Below are positions 24,711-32,800 of a stretch of DNA of 64,000 nucleotides, one piece after another. The translations under genes were made by a program, and so were the position numbers. Origin of the DNA: Undaria pinnatifida (taxonomy: Eukaryota; Sar; Phaeophyceae; Laminariales; Alariaceae); NCBI GenBank assembly GCA_012845835.1, contig JABAKD010000020.1, positions 8,742,915-8,806,914 on the forward strand, written 5' to 3'. Under the pieces are notes generated by a model, which was not told the DNA's origin, did no database searches, and saw only the letters and a program-made list of their open reading frames with translations. Positions within the stretch are counted from its first letter, which is position 1; every line of letters begins with the position of its first letter.

Positions 24711-27699
24711 ACACTAAAGTAGCAAACGACAGCGGGCGATGAAACGCAACTCTTGTACGTCGTACGCACTAGACAATTGCTCTACCGTACAACACGACGT
24801 AGCACAAAAATAGAGCAAAAACGAAGAACATCTCGAAGCACACGGCTCGCAACACAAGCGACGTGTCGAAAAGAGCAAAAAGAGAGTTGGCAAAACAAAA
24901 ATCGACTACCACCGTACATAGAACGCAGCATTTTGTTTTGTAACAAAACCAGCAGCTCGTAAAACAAACGTCGAGTCACCACAAGAGAAGACCCGGCCAC
25001 AAAAAGCCAACCCCGAAAAAGGATAAAAGAAGCGCAAAAAAAAAACGCAAAAAAAATCGGAAAAAATTGTAATGGGCGGTTAAGCTGCTGGTGTTTCTAT
25101 TATTAATAGGAGTAAGAACGGTGCTACCTCGTTAAGCCTTCTTTTTCCCCATCTGCTGAAGGATAAAACGAAAAAAATAAAACAACAAAAAAATATCGAG
25201 AGGGATGCGCGTTCAATGCTTTCATGTCTTCAGGCAAGCAAAAAATGAGTACCCCCCCCCTACTCCCCCACTCGCTCAAAACTTACCGCTGCCGACGTGT
25301 CCATGGCGCTCGTCCACAGCGACCACTCCACTCGGTCATCGGGTGCGGGCAAGGACCAGGTCATCTCCGCCTGAACGTTCTGCCCTTCGCTTAGGCGGTC
25401 TTTGATGAGCCCCGCGTCCATCTTCTTCATCAGGAAGCTATTTTTCGTATTTTTCGTATTCAAGCCGTTTTTTTTTTTTTCATCGTGTTTTGTGTTTAGT
25501 GTAGAATGTTTTTTTTTTTTCGTTTCCGTTCCCCCATGTTATTGATAATGGCATCGTTGTTGGAGTCGGTGTCGTTAATGTTGTCGGTCATGTTGTCGTC
25601 GCCGTTGTTGATGGTGACGGTTTCGCAAACCACGGGACAGGGCGGCAGAGATATTAGTACAACATAAAACACGGGACACGACAGCAAGGACTAAGCGAGA
25701 TCAACACAGCGCCCTGCCTCTACTCCACATACGCTCCAGAAGCACAGCTGTGCCCCCCCCCCCATCTCAACAACGCCAATGCCATCATCACCGGCGGATC
25801 GATCACGGGCCGTGAATTAACGGACTATATATCGACGTACCACACCCCCAACAATCTTGAGAACTCCCTCCCCCCCCCCTCTCCTTCTTCCACCACACCC
25901 TACGGCACAACACCGACTCGCACTGCGCGGGCGGGGGGAGGGGCGGTCCCCCCAACAACATCCCGCCATACGATAGGATACGATACAGTAGCACCTGTCG
26001 ACACTTTCTACTTGATACTATCTACCGTTGTTTACTATTGCAAACAAATACACCACGCTAGTTCCAAGTGGTTCAACAGTACCCTAAAAAAACATGGGTG
26101 CAGTCCCAAGGGGTTTTCTAAAGTGCCCGTCTTTTTACCTAGGGATGGCGATGTCCGCGCCCGACCCGTCGTCCGCCATAATGGGTTCCACCTGCTCGCA
26201 GGGGGTGTCCTGCGCCTTAGAGCAAACCTGCGTCGCCTCGTCGCTGCAGAGGCACGTGTTGTCGGCGATTATCACGCCGGACGCGCCCAGGTGCTGTGCC
26301 CTCCGCACCTGGTTCGATTTCGATTTCGATTTGGAGCCAGATTACATCTCAGTGTCGATTTTAATTTCGATTTCGTATTCCAATTCGATTTTCATTTTGA
26401 TTTTGAGTTCGAGCTCCATTTCGATGTGAGAAGGGAGGGAGGGAGGGAGGGAGAGAAATTGGGTTTGGGAGCCCTCGCGCTCTCGCCCGGCCCTTGACCT
26501 ACGAATAGTGCATATGCACTAGAGCAGCACCTTCGAGATGAAACCACAGCACTACAACAGTACACGGACTGCTATTGTACTGTTACAGGCCCTTATAAAA
26601 CAAAACGGCTGGCAATCCTTAGATTAGCAATCCTTGCTTGCCATTGTCTTGTTATACGCAAATGAAAAAAAACGCCTGGCACGTTCTAACAAACCTTGCT
26701 CGCGAAGGTGCATTCTCCGCGGTCCACCATCAGGATGAAGGGGGTATCCGAGGGCACCATCTGGGTGAAGGCAGCCACGTCCTCGCCGCTGCACAGCGTC
26801 CACGTTGACTGCACCCCATCAGATACGCCTCCGTGGATGAGCCTCTGAACTCCCGGAAAAAACGTCGACATACATGAACACGAAAACGGGCGATCAGTTG
26901 GGCGATCGCGGCGGGGGGAGCAGGCGGGAGGCAGAAAAAAAAACAAGTGTTAGCAAGAAAAAAAAAGAACTCCCTCTTATTTTACCCCTTGCCACTACCG
27001 CCAAATACCGGGCCGTAAAGTAGGCAACGAGAAAGGCTTCGCGGCATACCGTCGACACCGGCAGAAAACAAACTACTGCTGCATCTCATGTCGCTAGTTT
27101 GTCTTTAAACCTCGATTGTTCTTGAATTGAAGACTGCGGCTCGCGCTTCCATGCATAGATGCGTCGACTCATTAACGCGCTCATTCGTCCATCCATTTAC
27201 CTATCCAGCCACGATATCATCCATCAAACAATCCATCCGTCCACTTAATCATCCATAAATCCATCTCATCATCCATCTATCCATCCGTCCAATCAAGCAC
27301 CCATGCATCCATCCAGCCAATCAACCATCAATGCATGCATCCATCCATCTACCCCATGCTGAGACGCGACGAGGGAGGGGGGGTACCCATTCATGAATGG
27401 CCGGGGTCGTATGACCATAAACCCTCGCATTTCTACAATAACGGGAAGGCGAAGGCGGGTTTTCACGCACCAGGCCGACATTGCGTGCACTAAAGCGCGG
27501 GGAGGGGGGGGGGTGTAAGGGGGGGGGGGAGGGGGGGGGGGGAACCAACGTGTGGAGGCTTGTGGGTGTAACTTTGCTCGCTCACCTCGGCGATTGTGCC
27601 TCCATACTTGGGTATACCGAACAACGCCTCTTCGTGCGGGTAACCGTTGTCGCGATACAAGCTTGACGGAATAGGGATTTGCAGCCGAGAGGCCATGCT
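16584..27699 (-). CDS. Vacuolar sorting receptor, eleven exons, whole model
   Basis: Type I membrane receptor of the plant VSR/BP-80 family, predicted to bind vacuolar (or lysosome-like) cargo in the Golgi and carry it in clathrin vesicles. The joined exons give about 508 residues: FGIPKYGG start of the PA domain, LMVDRGECTF and GASGVIIADN (PA core), IPS then a helix and EWSLWTS, QFTPFYVVY, CTNRGRYCMTDPDFD, EKWWSYVNEFF, VPTVFVNN, a membrane segment STMFLLVAVMGAM, and a cytosolic RGILAEYMPLED carrying the YMPL adaptor motif. All ten junctions keep GT/AG and phase. Plant receptors are about 620 residues with EGF repeats before the membrane; here only a short Cys stub remains. The signal-peptide exon upstream of 27699 was not found. 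Exons on this strand run from high to low coordinates. Confidence 0.93.
16722..17367. repeat. VSR last intron with G-run and GATC/TCTAGA palindromes
   Basis: 16776-16796 is a run of G (the pyrimidine tract of the acceptor on the minus strand). 16866-17108 is dense in GATCTAGATC, AGATCTGTA and related palindromic words, a family also at 4712-4812 and 23770-24240. The open + frame here is repeat-driven. Confidence 0.8.
17368..17556 (-). CDS. VSR exon: Cys stub and membrane segment
   Basis: 63 codons, phase 0 on both sides. Starts VCRCAGQPSSDLVDACMHN, a remnant of the start of an EGF-like region, then a Gly/Thr linker, the membrane span STMFLLVAVMGAMTAAGYA and a basic stop-transfer HYKRTQ. Donor CAG|GTGAGA, acceptor GCGAGCAG. 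Confidence 0.9.
17557..19731. other. VSR intron, 2.2 kb, with CAGC-rich palindromic repeat
   Basis: 18360-18870 contains two diverged copies of a block (GGTACCTGGTATGATACTTCG-like, then CACAGC/GCACCGCA runs), offset about 240 bp, ending in self-complementary GAGCTGAGCTGAGC words. 19082-19170 is a 46-bp tandem duplication (GCAGTGCCTACC... to ...GATGAGCGC). No exon was recognised. Confidence 0.75.
19732..19857 (-). CDS. VSR exon: IVPTVFVNN segment
   Basis: 42 codons, phase 0. GTKSIVIVPTVFVNNVAERG then TICAGYKSGTEPE matches the plant segment with PTLVVNN and CSGF...TEP. Acceptor CTTTCAG, donor GAG|GTAAAT. Confidence 0.94.
20601..20698 (-). CDS. VSR exon: VDKNAVNKCM segment
   Basis: 98 bp; its first two bases complete a Gly codon split at the previous donor. 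GVDKNAVNKCMTDSGG..ENTILAKELVEK corresponds to the plant segment with the conserved Cys and ENPVLKAE. Acceptor CCCCAG, donor AAG|GTAACC. A G-run lies just downstream at 20574-20597. Confidence 0.92.
20985..21470. repeat. (CCA)n and (CAC)n tracts in VSR intron
   Basis: CCA/CAC microsatellites at 20985-21070 and 21388-21470 flank a GC-richer stretch with short inverted words (GGGCCCTATTTTTCGCCGTAGG region near 21254). Intronic. Confidence 0.85.
21497..21608 (-). CDS. VSR exon: KWWSYVNEFF segment
   Basis: 112 bp, phase 0 start and phase 1 end. GIGEKWWSYVNEFFASCSVSG then NCVDKAMKAAG corresponds to the plant WVWWDYVTDF...C segment. Donor GCAG|GTGGGC; the acceptor is ATAAAAG, chosen because it keeps phase with LLDQ. 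Confidence 0.88.
21716..21950. repeat. (GGGA)n/(GGTAGGGA)n purine tract
   Basis: About 200 bp of GGGA/GGTA/GGGAGGAGG repeats, purine on the + strand and pyrimidine on the transcribed sense of VSR. Long minus frames of Leu/Pro/Ser are artefacts. Confidence 0.95.
22057..22680 (+). repeat. Minisatellite, ~48-bp unit, about 13 diverged copies
   Basis: Units of the form TAACGGTCGTATCCAAAACG...CATCCAAACGA, alternating between two half-unit variants, fill a VSR intron. Divergence between units is about 10-20% by eye. Frames over it give repeated peptides and are not coding. Confidence 0.92.
22875..23048 (-). CDS. VSR exon: CTNRGRYCMTDPDFD segment
   Basis: 58 codons, phase 0. TGVSNCGSLCTNRGRYCMTDPDFD is close to the plant C..QCINHGRYCAPDPE segment, followed by GADVVRESLRQKCIWNIYG. 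This is the most conserved luminal part. Acceptor GACCGCAG, donor CAG|GTGCGG. Confidence 0.96.
23174..23390 (+). repeat. 108-bp tandem duplication
   Basis: 23174-23281 and 23282-23390 match (GCATACAAGGCATTGTG..., GTGTGCTGTGAGCGTCAG) with about ten differences. VSR intron. Confidence 0.9.
23770..24240. repeat. GATC-palindrome cluster in VSR intron
   Basis: Words such as GATCACGATCTATCACGATC, AGATCATGTAGATCGTG and TAGATCATACAGATC recur at 23778-23830 and 24115-24240. Same family as 16866-17108. Confidence 0.65.
24360..24464 (-). CDS. VSR exon: QFTPFYVVY segment
   Basis: 35 codons, phase 0. PFKRDFKEIVKTLG then SAQFTPFYVVYNGASYGC corresponds to plant FLKNFKG..HTQFTPHYITWYC. Donor GGG|GTGAGA, acceptor CTAAAAG. 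Confidence 0.9.
25287..25437 (-). CDS. VSR exon: helix and EWSLWTS segment
   Basis: 151 bp; its first base completes the Ser of IPS. FLMKKMDAGLIKDRLSEGQ then DRVEWSLWTSAMD matches the plant segment ending ELWTNSNDEC; the plant ECGKKC cysteines are absent. Donor GCG|GTAAGT, acceptor AAATAG. Confidence 0.93.
26139..26308 (-). CDS. VSR exon: PA domain core
   Basis: 170 bp, phase 0 to 2. VRRAQHLGASGVIIADNTC is the PA-domain core strand-helix; CLCSDEATQVCSKAQDTPC is a Cys-rich insertion; ADDGSGADIAIPS ends the domain. Acceptor GAACCAG, donor AG|GTAAAA. Confidence 0.95.
26695..26844 (-). CDS. VSR exon: PA domain LMVDRGECTF
   Basis: 50 codons, phase 0. RLIHGGVSDGVQ..WTLCSG, then TPFILMVDRGECTFASK, the PA-domain motif (vDRG.C.F) shared by plant VSR and other PA proteins. 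Acceptor GTTCAG; donor AAG|GTTTGT is weaker. Confidence 0.95.
27150..27350 (+). repeat. CATC-type microsatellite
   Basis: Degenerate (CCAT)n/(CATC)n words across about 200 bp of VSR intron. Confidence 0.85.
27365..27490 (+). repeat. Dispersed repeat family D, left-end fragment
   Basis: GGCCGGGGTCGTATGACCATAAACCCTCGCATTTC-like start followed by AAGGCGGGTTTTCACGCACCAGGC and GTGCACTAAAGCGC, matching the left ends at 37575-37705 and 52930-53045. Confidence 0.7.
27586..27699 (-). CDS. VSR first recognised exon: FGIPKYGG
   Basis: 38 codons, phase 0. MASRLQIPIPSSLYRDNGYP then EEALFGIPKYGGTIAE; FGIPKYGG is the hallmark start of the mature plant receptor (FGIPQYGG). Acceptor CCCCGCAG shows that a further 5' exon, expected to hold the signal peptide, must exist; none was recognised. 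Donor GAG|GTGAGC. Confidence 0.93.
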
Positions 27700-28624
27700 C
27701 TGCGGGGGTTAATGTGATCCACGAAAACGGGAATCGAAGTCAAAAGCGACGCGCGACAAAAGGACGGGAGGGAGTGATGAAGGGAACGAGGGAACGAGGG
27801 AGGGAGGGAGGGAGGGAGGGAGAAAGGGAGGGAGGGAGGGAGGGAAGGGGGCGGGGGGGGGGGGTTCTCAGGTCGATCCAATCCAGATCAGAACCAGAAT
27901 CCTAAGACTCTGAACTAAAAACTCTCAACACCACTGTGACGCTGTGAGGCTCGAGGTCGGCGCTTGGCGAAAAAGAAAAACGGATAAATGGCGAAACAAA
28001 GAACACATGCCTGATTGGTAACGCTATCCTTGACCTTCGGTCAAAGATAGTTTTCCCACGAGCTGCAACATAGGCCAAAGCCGCGAAACCGATCGAAGCC
28101 ATTTAAGCGGTGTGCAAGAGGAGTACAATGACACGCTGAGACCGTCCGTCGTCGGCAAGCAGAAACAGTCGAATCACTGCTGCCTTGGTGCGTGGTGGTT
28201 GAGATTATATCTTGGCAGAAAGCCGTGATCAGCATGTGCCAAAAACGTTTATTAATTTTCATGGCCATTCGCCGGTCCAGACCTGCAGCTCCTACAAGTA
28301 AGCAGGTACAGGTATTGTATAAACATCATTTCAATTACGTCAGCTGCGAGTTCCATTTGTCCGCTGGTGTGACAGCAGTGCAACAGATCAGGTGGCCAGC
28401 TTGGGCACACCGGAAAGATGCCGAGTAATACACATGTATCTCGGTACCACGTGGCCTCGATTTTGAGTGGGCCCGAAAACTACGGGGAAAAAAGTGTGTT
28501 TCCTGCTCCGCCAATACAGCAGTGGGGGGCGCCCCATAGTGCCGTCTGAATAGTGCCACTGCCCATTATAGTGCCGGTCAAATCGCTTCGCACGGCAAGT
28601 ACTATGGTGTATCTCTATAGTACC
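27700..28624. other. Upstream of VSR exon: purine tract and unassigned DNA
   Basis: (GGGA)n at 27781-27862. The VSR signal-peptide exon should be in this region or further right. A minus ATG at 28102 begins MASIGFAALAYVAARG, only weakly hydrophobic, and is not convincing. Confidence 0.4.
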
Positions 28625-29000
28625 TGTTAAGGTATTAGTGGGGTATTAGTCCGTTTGACCACTTGCAAAAGGTAAACCAATAGCTTACCCAAGCTAAGCC
28701 TTATAACACTTTCCCCCTGAAACGGCGGGATAGCAGGTCGGCCGGATATACGGGCGGACCTGTCAATATATCTAAGCCGTTTCAATTCCTGGGTATACCG
28801 GGCAGAGTATTTATCAAGTTCGACATGGGGAAAAATTGAAAAAGTTTATTATGGTGGATGTGGGATTTGAACCCACGACCCAAAGACCCATGATCTGTCG
28901 ACGACGCCATTTGTTAAGGTATTCGTCTAGTGGGGTATCAGTCCGTTTGACTACGTGCAAAAGGTTGACCAATAGCGTACCCAAACTAAGCCTTATAACA
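28625..29000 (-). mobile_element. TRIM miniature LTR retrotransposon, copy 1
   Basis: Terminal direct repeats 28625-28708 and 28912-29000 match (TGTTAAGG...CTTATAACA) and are flanked by a 4-bp TACC duplication. Read on the minus strand, the upstream LTR is followed by TGGCGTCGTCG (a primer-binding site complementary to a tRNA 3' end ending CGACGACGCCA), then a tRNA 3' half with box B GGTTCAAATCC, an internal stretch, and a purine-rich tract ending GGGGGAAAG before the second LTR. No protein is encoded, so it needs enzymes from another element. Confidence 0.85.
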
Positions 29001-31990
29001 TACCCCTATTCCCAATAGTGCAGGTGCCTTGAATAGTGCCGGTATATTGGGTTGGCACAAACATAACGGCACAATTAATGGGAACTCCCCACTATTAATA
29101 GTAGAGCTTACCACTTATCCGAGAACAAAAGTGAGGCTTGAGGCACACTTCTGTGTACGAGACGAAGAGGACTATGCCCACATTGGTTGCTTGGGTTTTA
29201 GGGGTAAGATTAGAAGTGATTTAGATTGCATGTCACACATTTTATCGAATACCGGTATACCCAGTACAGGTATGTAAGTAATAAGGAACCCTCTGCTCCG
29301 CTCGTCGTGCGCGGGATTGTCACCAAAAGCATTTTCTTTGGGACACCCGTGACCTGACCTTCAACCTAAAAATGGAGAAACTTCCTAGTTCCTAGGAGGA
29401 GCTTCCCTAGTTCTCAAATCTGAGACAGGTCGAAATTCAGCAACACTTCCTAGGTCCGCTGGGCATTGCGGTAGAGGCTACGAGGCTTAGGCTTGCTTGC
29501 TTGCACGATTGCACCCGGGCTCACTGCGTCTCGTTTAAAATTCGTACGCAATGGTAGAGTTGGCGTATGCATATTCCACATCTAAAAAAAAACGCGATAT
29601 ATCTATCGCCTGTTGCTGAGCGCTGGTGCTATGAATTAGTCTGCTGTGGGCAACAAAGACAGCAGTCGATGTCAAGTGTTAAACGCTACAGCAGCAGCAG
29701 TACATACGGTGCTGCGGTCTTGTTTCACTCATTTTTTTGTTTTTCCTATTAATAGGTATCATACCCCTCCCCTCCCCATGCGTTCCTGTTTCCATCTTTT
29801 CCAGTTTCTTCAACCTTCTTGTTTTTTCTTTTTCTTGTTTTTCCTTGCAAATGGATTGCTGGATGCCGCCTTTACCGCACCTAACCCTGACCTACACCAA
29901 AACTCATACATCAACACACTTCCCTTTCCATACGTTATCCTGGACTATCAAACGTCTGGTAAAGGCTAATTACCGGCTGGCTCGCAAATGTTTTGCCCCT
30001 TATGTTGATGTGGTTGTCACATAAACTCGCAAAAATCAAGTCCGTGGTCACAGGACAGGCTCACTGGAAGTATCTCTATCTTGTATTAATGTATTACTAG
30101 TTTGTGACCACAGAGCTCGTCGCTCTAGCAGCCGTCGGCACAGCCATTTTCTTTTTTCCACATTATTTTCCATTATCGTCGCACTTTTTATTTCTTTTTC
30201 TCCCTCCCTAGTCGTCACTCAGATTCGAGATTCGGGGTCACCGAGCAGGCTCTTCTCCCCCCTCCCCACTACGGAATGCGCCTTCATGTTTGTCGCGAAA
30301 AGACGTCAGCCCTTCTTTCCTCGTCGACGCGCGTTGAATCGCACGGGTTGTGCTGGATGTAGTTAGGTGGAAAAACAGTTGGAATGAAGCGACGAATACA
30401 CACATCGAGTATTGTCTTTCACCATGGCACCACATAAAAGGCATTTTCCCCGCTTGTTCTACGCGCGGCTCTCACTCTCTCTCGTGTGTATCCGGCCGAG
30501 TCCGGCCGAGTCCGGCCGGAACACGGAAAGTCGCAGCTAAGCAGCAACAGCTACAACAGCGGTACCAGGCATTTATTTTCACGCAAGAAGCAAGGCGGGT
30601 CGGAAAAAAGCTGCCGTCCCGGACTACTGCTGTTACGTAGCTCCACACGATATAGTATACTGCTGCTCCTCGAACCTTGAATAACACCACTGCTGTACCG
30701 ATTATCGACTACCTGGTACGTGGTACCATGTTAGACTACCGGCGTACCATACCCATGTACATGTACCATATACACCCCCTGTACCATCGGACCAAAATAG
30801 GGAAGTTCCTCGCTCTTTTTCTACGCGCGGGTCTCTTCGTACGGCCAGCCCACGGAAGTCGCAGTAATCAGAAACAGCTGACGGAGCAAGACGGAGAGCC
30901 GTGAAAATTGTGTTTATGTACAAGGCGCCCGAGACCGCTGCTCCGAGCCCCGATTATTAATAATAGCGCTACGTAAGTCTCGCGACGACTTGAGAACTCT
31001 GATGCGTGTCCCAACCACCCTCTCCGTGCAGACACATCAAATGATGCCTGGTACATTCCTGGTACCCGGTATGCCGCACGACATGCACTGATACCCTGCC
31101 ACAGCCTGTATCATACTCGCACCAGAGTGCCCAAAAGACGGGAGTATGATGAGTATCATATCAGGCATATGTGGACTTAAATATAATGATCGTTCATTCA
31201 TTAATATAAATAAAAACGGCTCTTACATTTCCCTTCATAATGGCATCGTAAAGGCTTTTTAGGCTTGGTTAGGACGACAGGTATGCCACAGGTAGCAGCG
31301 GTGGAGTCTATACAAATAGCAGTACAAAAAAAATAGGGCGAGCGGACAAAAACGAAAACATCCGCGAGCAAGCCTTGCGAAACTATCACAATACAAGAAC
31401 AGCGGGGAGGTCCGTCATCTGTACTTCACGGCTCGGTGCAGGTACAGCACAGTAAGGGTAGACATACCTCAGCAGCTGCTAGTCTCCACCCCACAGCCGC
31501 AGCCAGCGATCCCGCCGCGACCCTCATTTGATGACTTGTGCCTCTGAAAAACCGGTTTCGCCGCCGGGGTTTCCTCGTTCTTATTGTTGTGCTGCTCCGT
31601 TTCTCTGCGAAAGTATGAAGAGCAGAGCACTCGGTCACCTCTCCCTGGCGCCTAAATAAGTCTTTCAGAAATCTGCTATGTGCCTGTCCGAAAGAGAAAA
31701 CCTGTCGCAGCTCGGCGTGCTAGGCTCTGCCTCTCGCGACTACGCGTACTGCTGCTGGGGCAGGGTAGTTCTATGGAGTTTTCCGCTGTTTTTTTTTTCC
31801 TTAATTGGCGGCCCTGGCCCCTTTTAATGAACGCCTCTTCGATTTTTTTTTATTTTTCTTTCAACAAAAAAAATCTCCCGCGGTGGCGGCAGGCAGCCCC
31901 AGCGGATATCCAGGCGCATCAATAGGCGACGATCGACCGCATCGGCGCAACCCGTAGCTAGCGGGACAGCCCTGTAAGTAATCCCGCTGC
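29001..31990. other. Gene-free stretch
   Basis: No exon was recognised. A direct repeat of a CTACGCGCGGxTCTC...ACGGAAGTCGCAG block occurs at 30458-30540 and 30820-30870. A palindromic CATGTACATG lies near 30755. A (CCGGCCGAGT)3 word is at 30489-30519. Confidence 0.45.
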
Positions 31991-31999
31991 CAGCGTGGC

Positions 32000-32071
32000 G
32001 AGGGCGAGGGGTGATTCAGCCAGGCGTGGACCCTCGGTACGATCCACGTATGGTAACACTCTCCAGTAGTT

Positions 32072-32103
<32 letters not shown>

Positions 32104-32800
32104 TAGTAGTAGTAGTAGTAGCAGCAGTAGTAGTCTAGACTACGTAGTTAGTGGCAGAAGCAGCACAGCAGCAGCAGCAGCAGCAGCACAGCAGCAGCAC
32201 AGCAGCAGCACAGGAGGAGGGAGAGCGATCGAGACGGAGCTCAACACCGGCCGTTTTCGGCAGGAGACGCTGCAAGAGATAGTCTGCCAATTATTCGACG
32301 GACGTAGAAATAGCAGGCGCATTGCCGGCAGGAGACGGCGGGGGAGGACTCTCTCGGGGTATATGTGGTCGAGGACCCTCGGTATTAGTCTAGACCTATA
32401 GACTAGTCAATCCATGTGTCGGGGGGGCTCCACCATCTAAAATACATATAAGCAGGAGATAGCGACAAGAAGGACGGAGCTCGAAACCGGTCGTTCATGG
32501 GCACAGCGAGGAGGAGAAGCCGCAGCACAGACAGCCTACCGATTCTGTGGCCGACAGGGAGAGGGCGGGGCGGGGGACTCTCCAGGCATGGATGCCGTCG
32601 TGGATCCTCGGTACCATCCCTGTGTCGGAAGAGGCCTCCAGCAGGAGGAGACAAGAACAGAGGTTAGGTCGAAACCGGTCGTTGTGGGCAGCGAGGAGGG
32701 GAACCCGCTGCTCAGACCACTTGCCGATACTGCGACGAACGTGGTGACCAAAACTGCGCATCACGCATACCAAGCCATAGATCCGTTGTCATCATAGTGC
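32000..32800 (+). repeat. Diverged tandem repeat, three ~230-340-bp units, with (TAG)n and (CAG)n
   Basis: A GTGGATCCTCGGTACCATCC-like word recurs near 32025, 32368 and 32600, and a GGAGCTCGAAACCGGTCGTT-like word near 32237, 32475 and 32665, in the same order. (TAG)n lies at 32064-32135 and CAG clusters at 32160-32215. Confidence 0.7.

Noticed and set aside
29646-30024. Plus-strand ORFs with a hydrophobic segment
   Set aside because: The hydrophobic run comes from a T-rich tract (TTTTTCTTTTTCTTG); no splice signals or family motifs support a gene.
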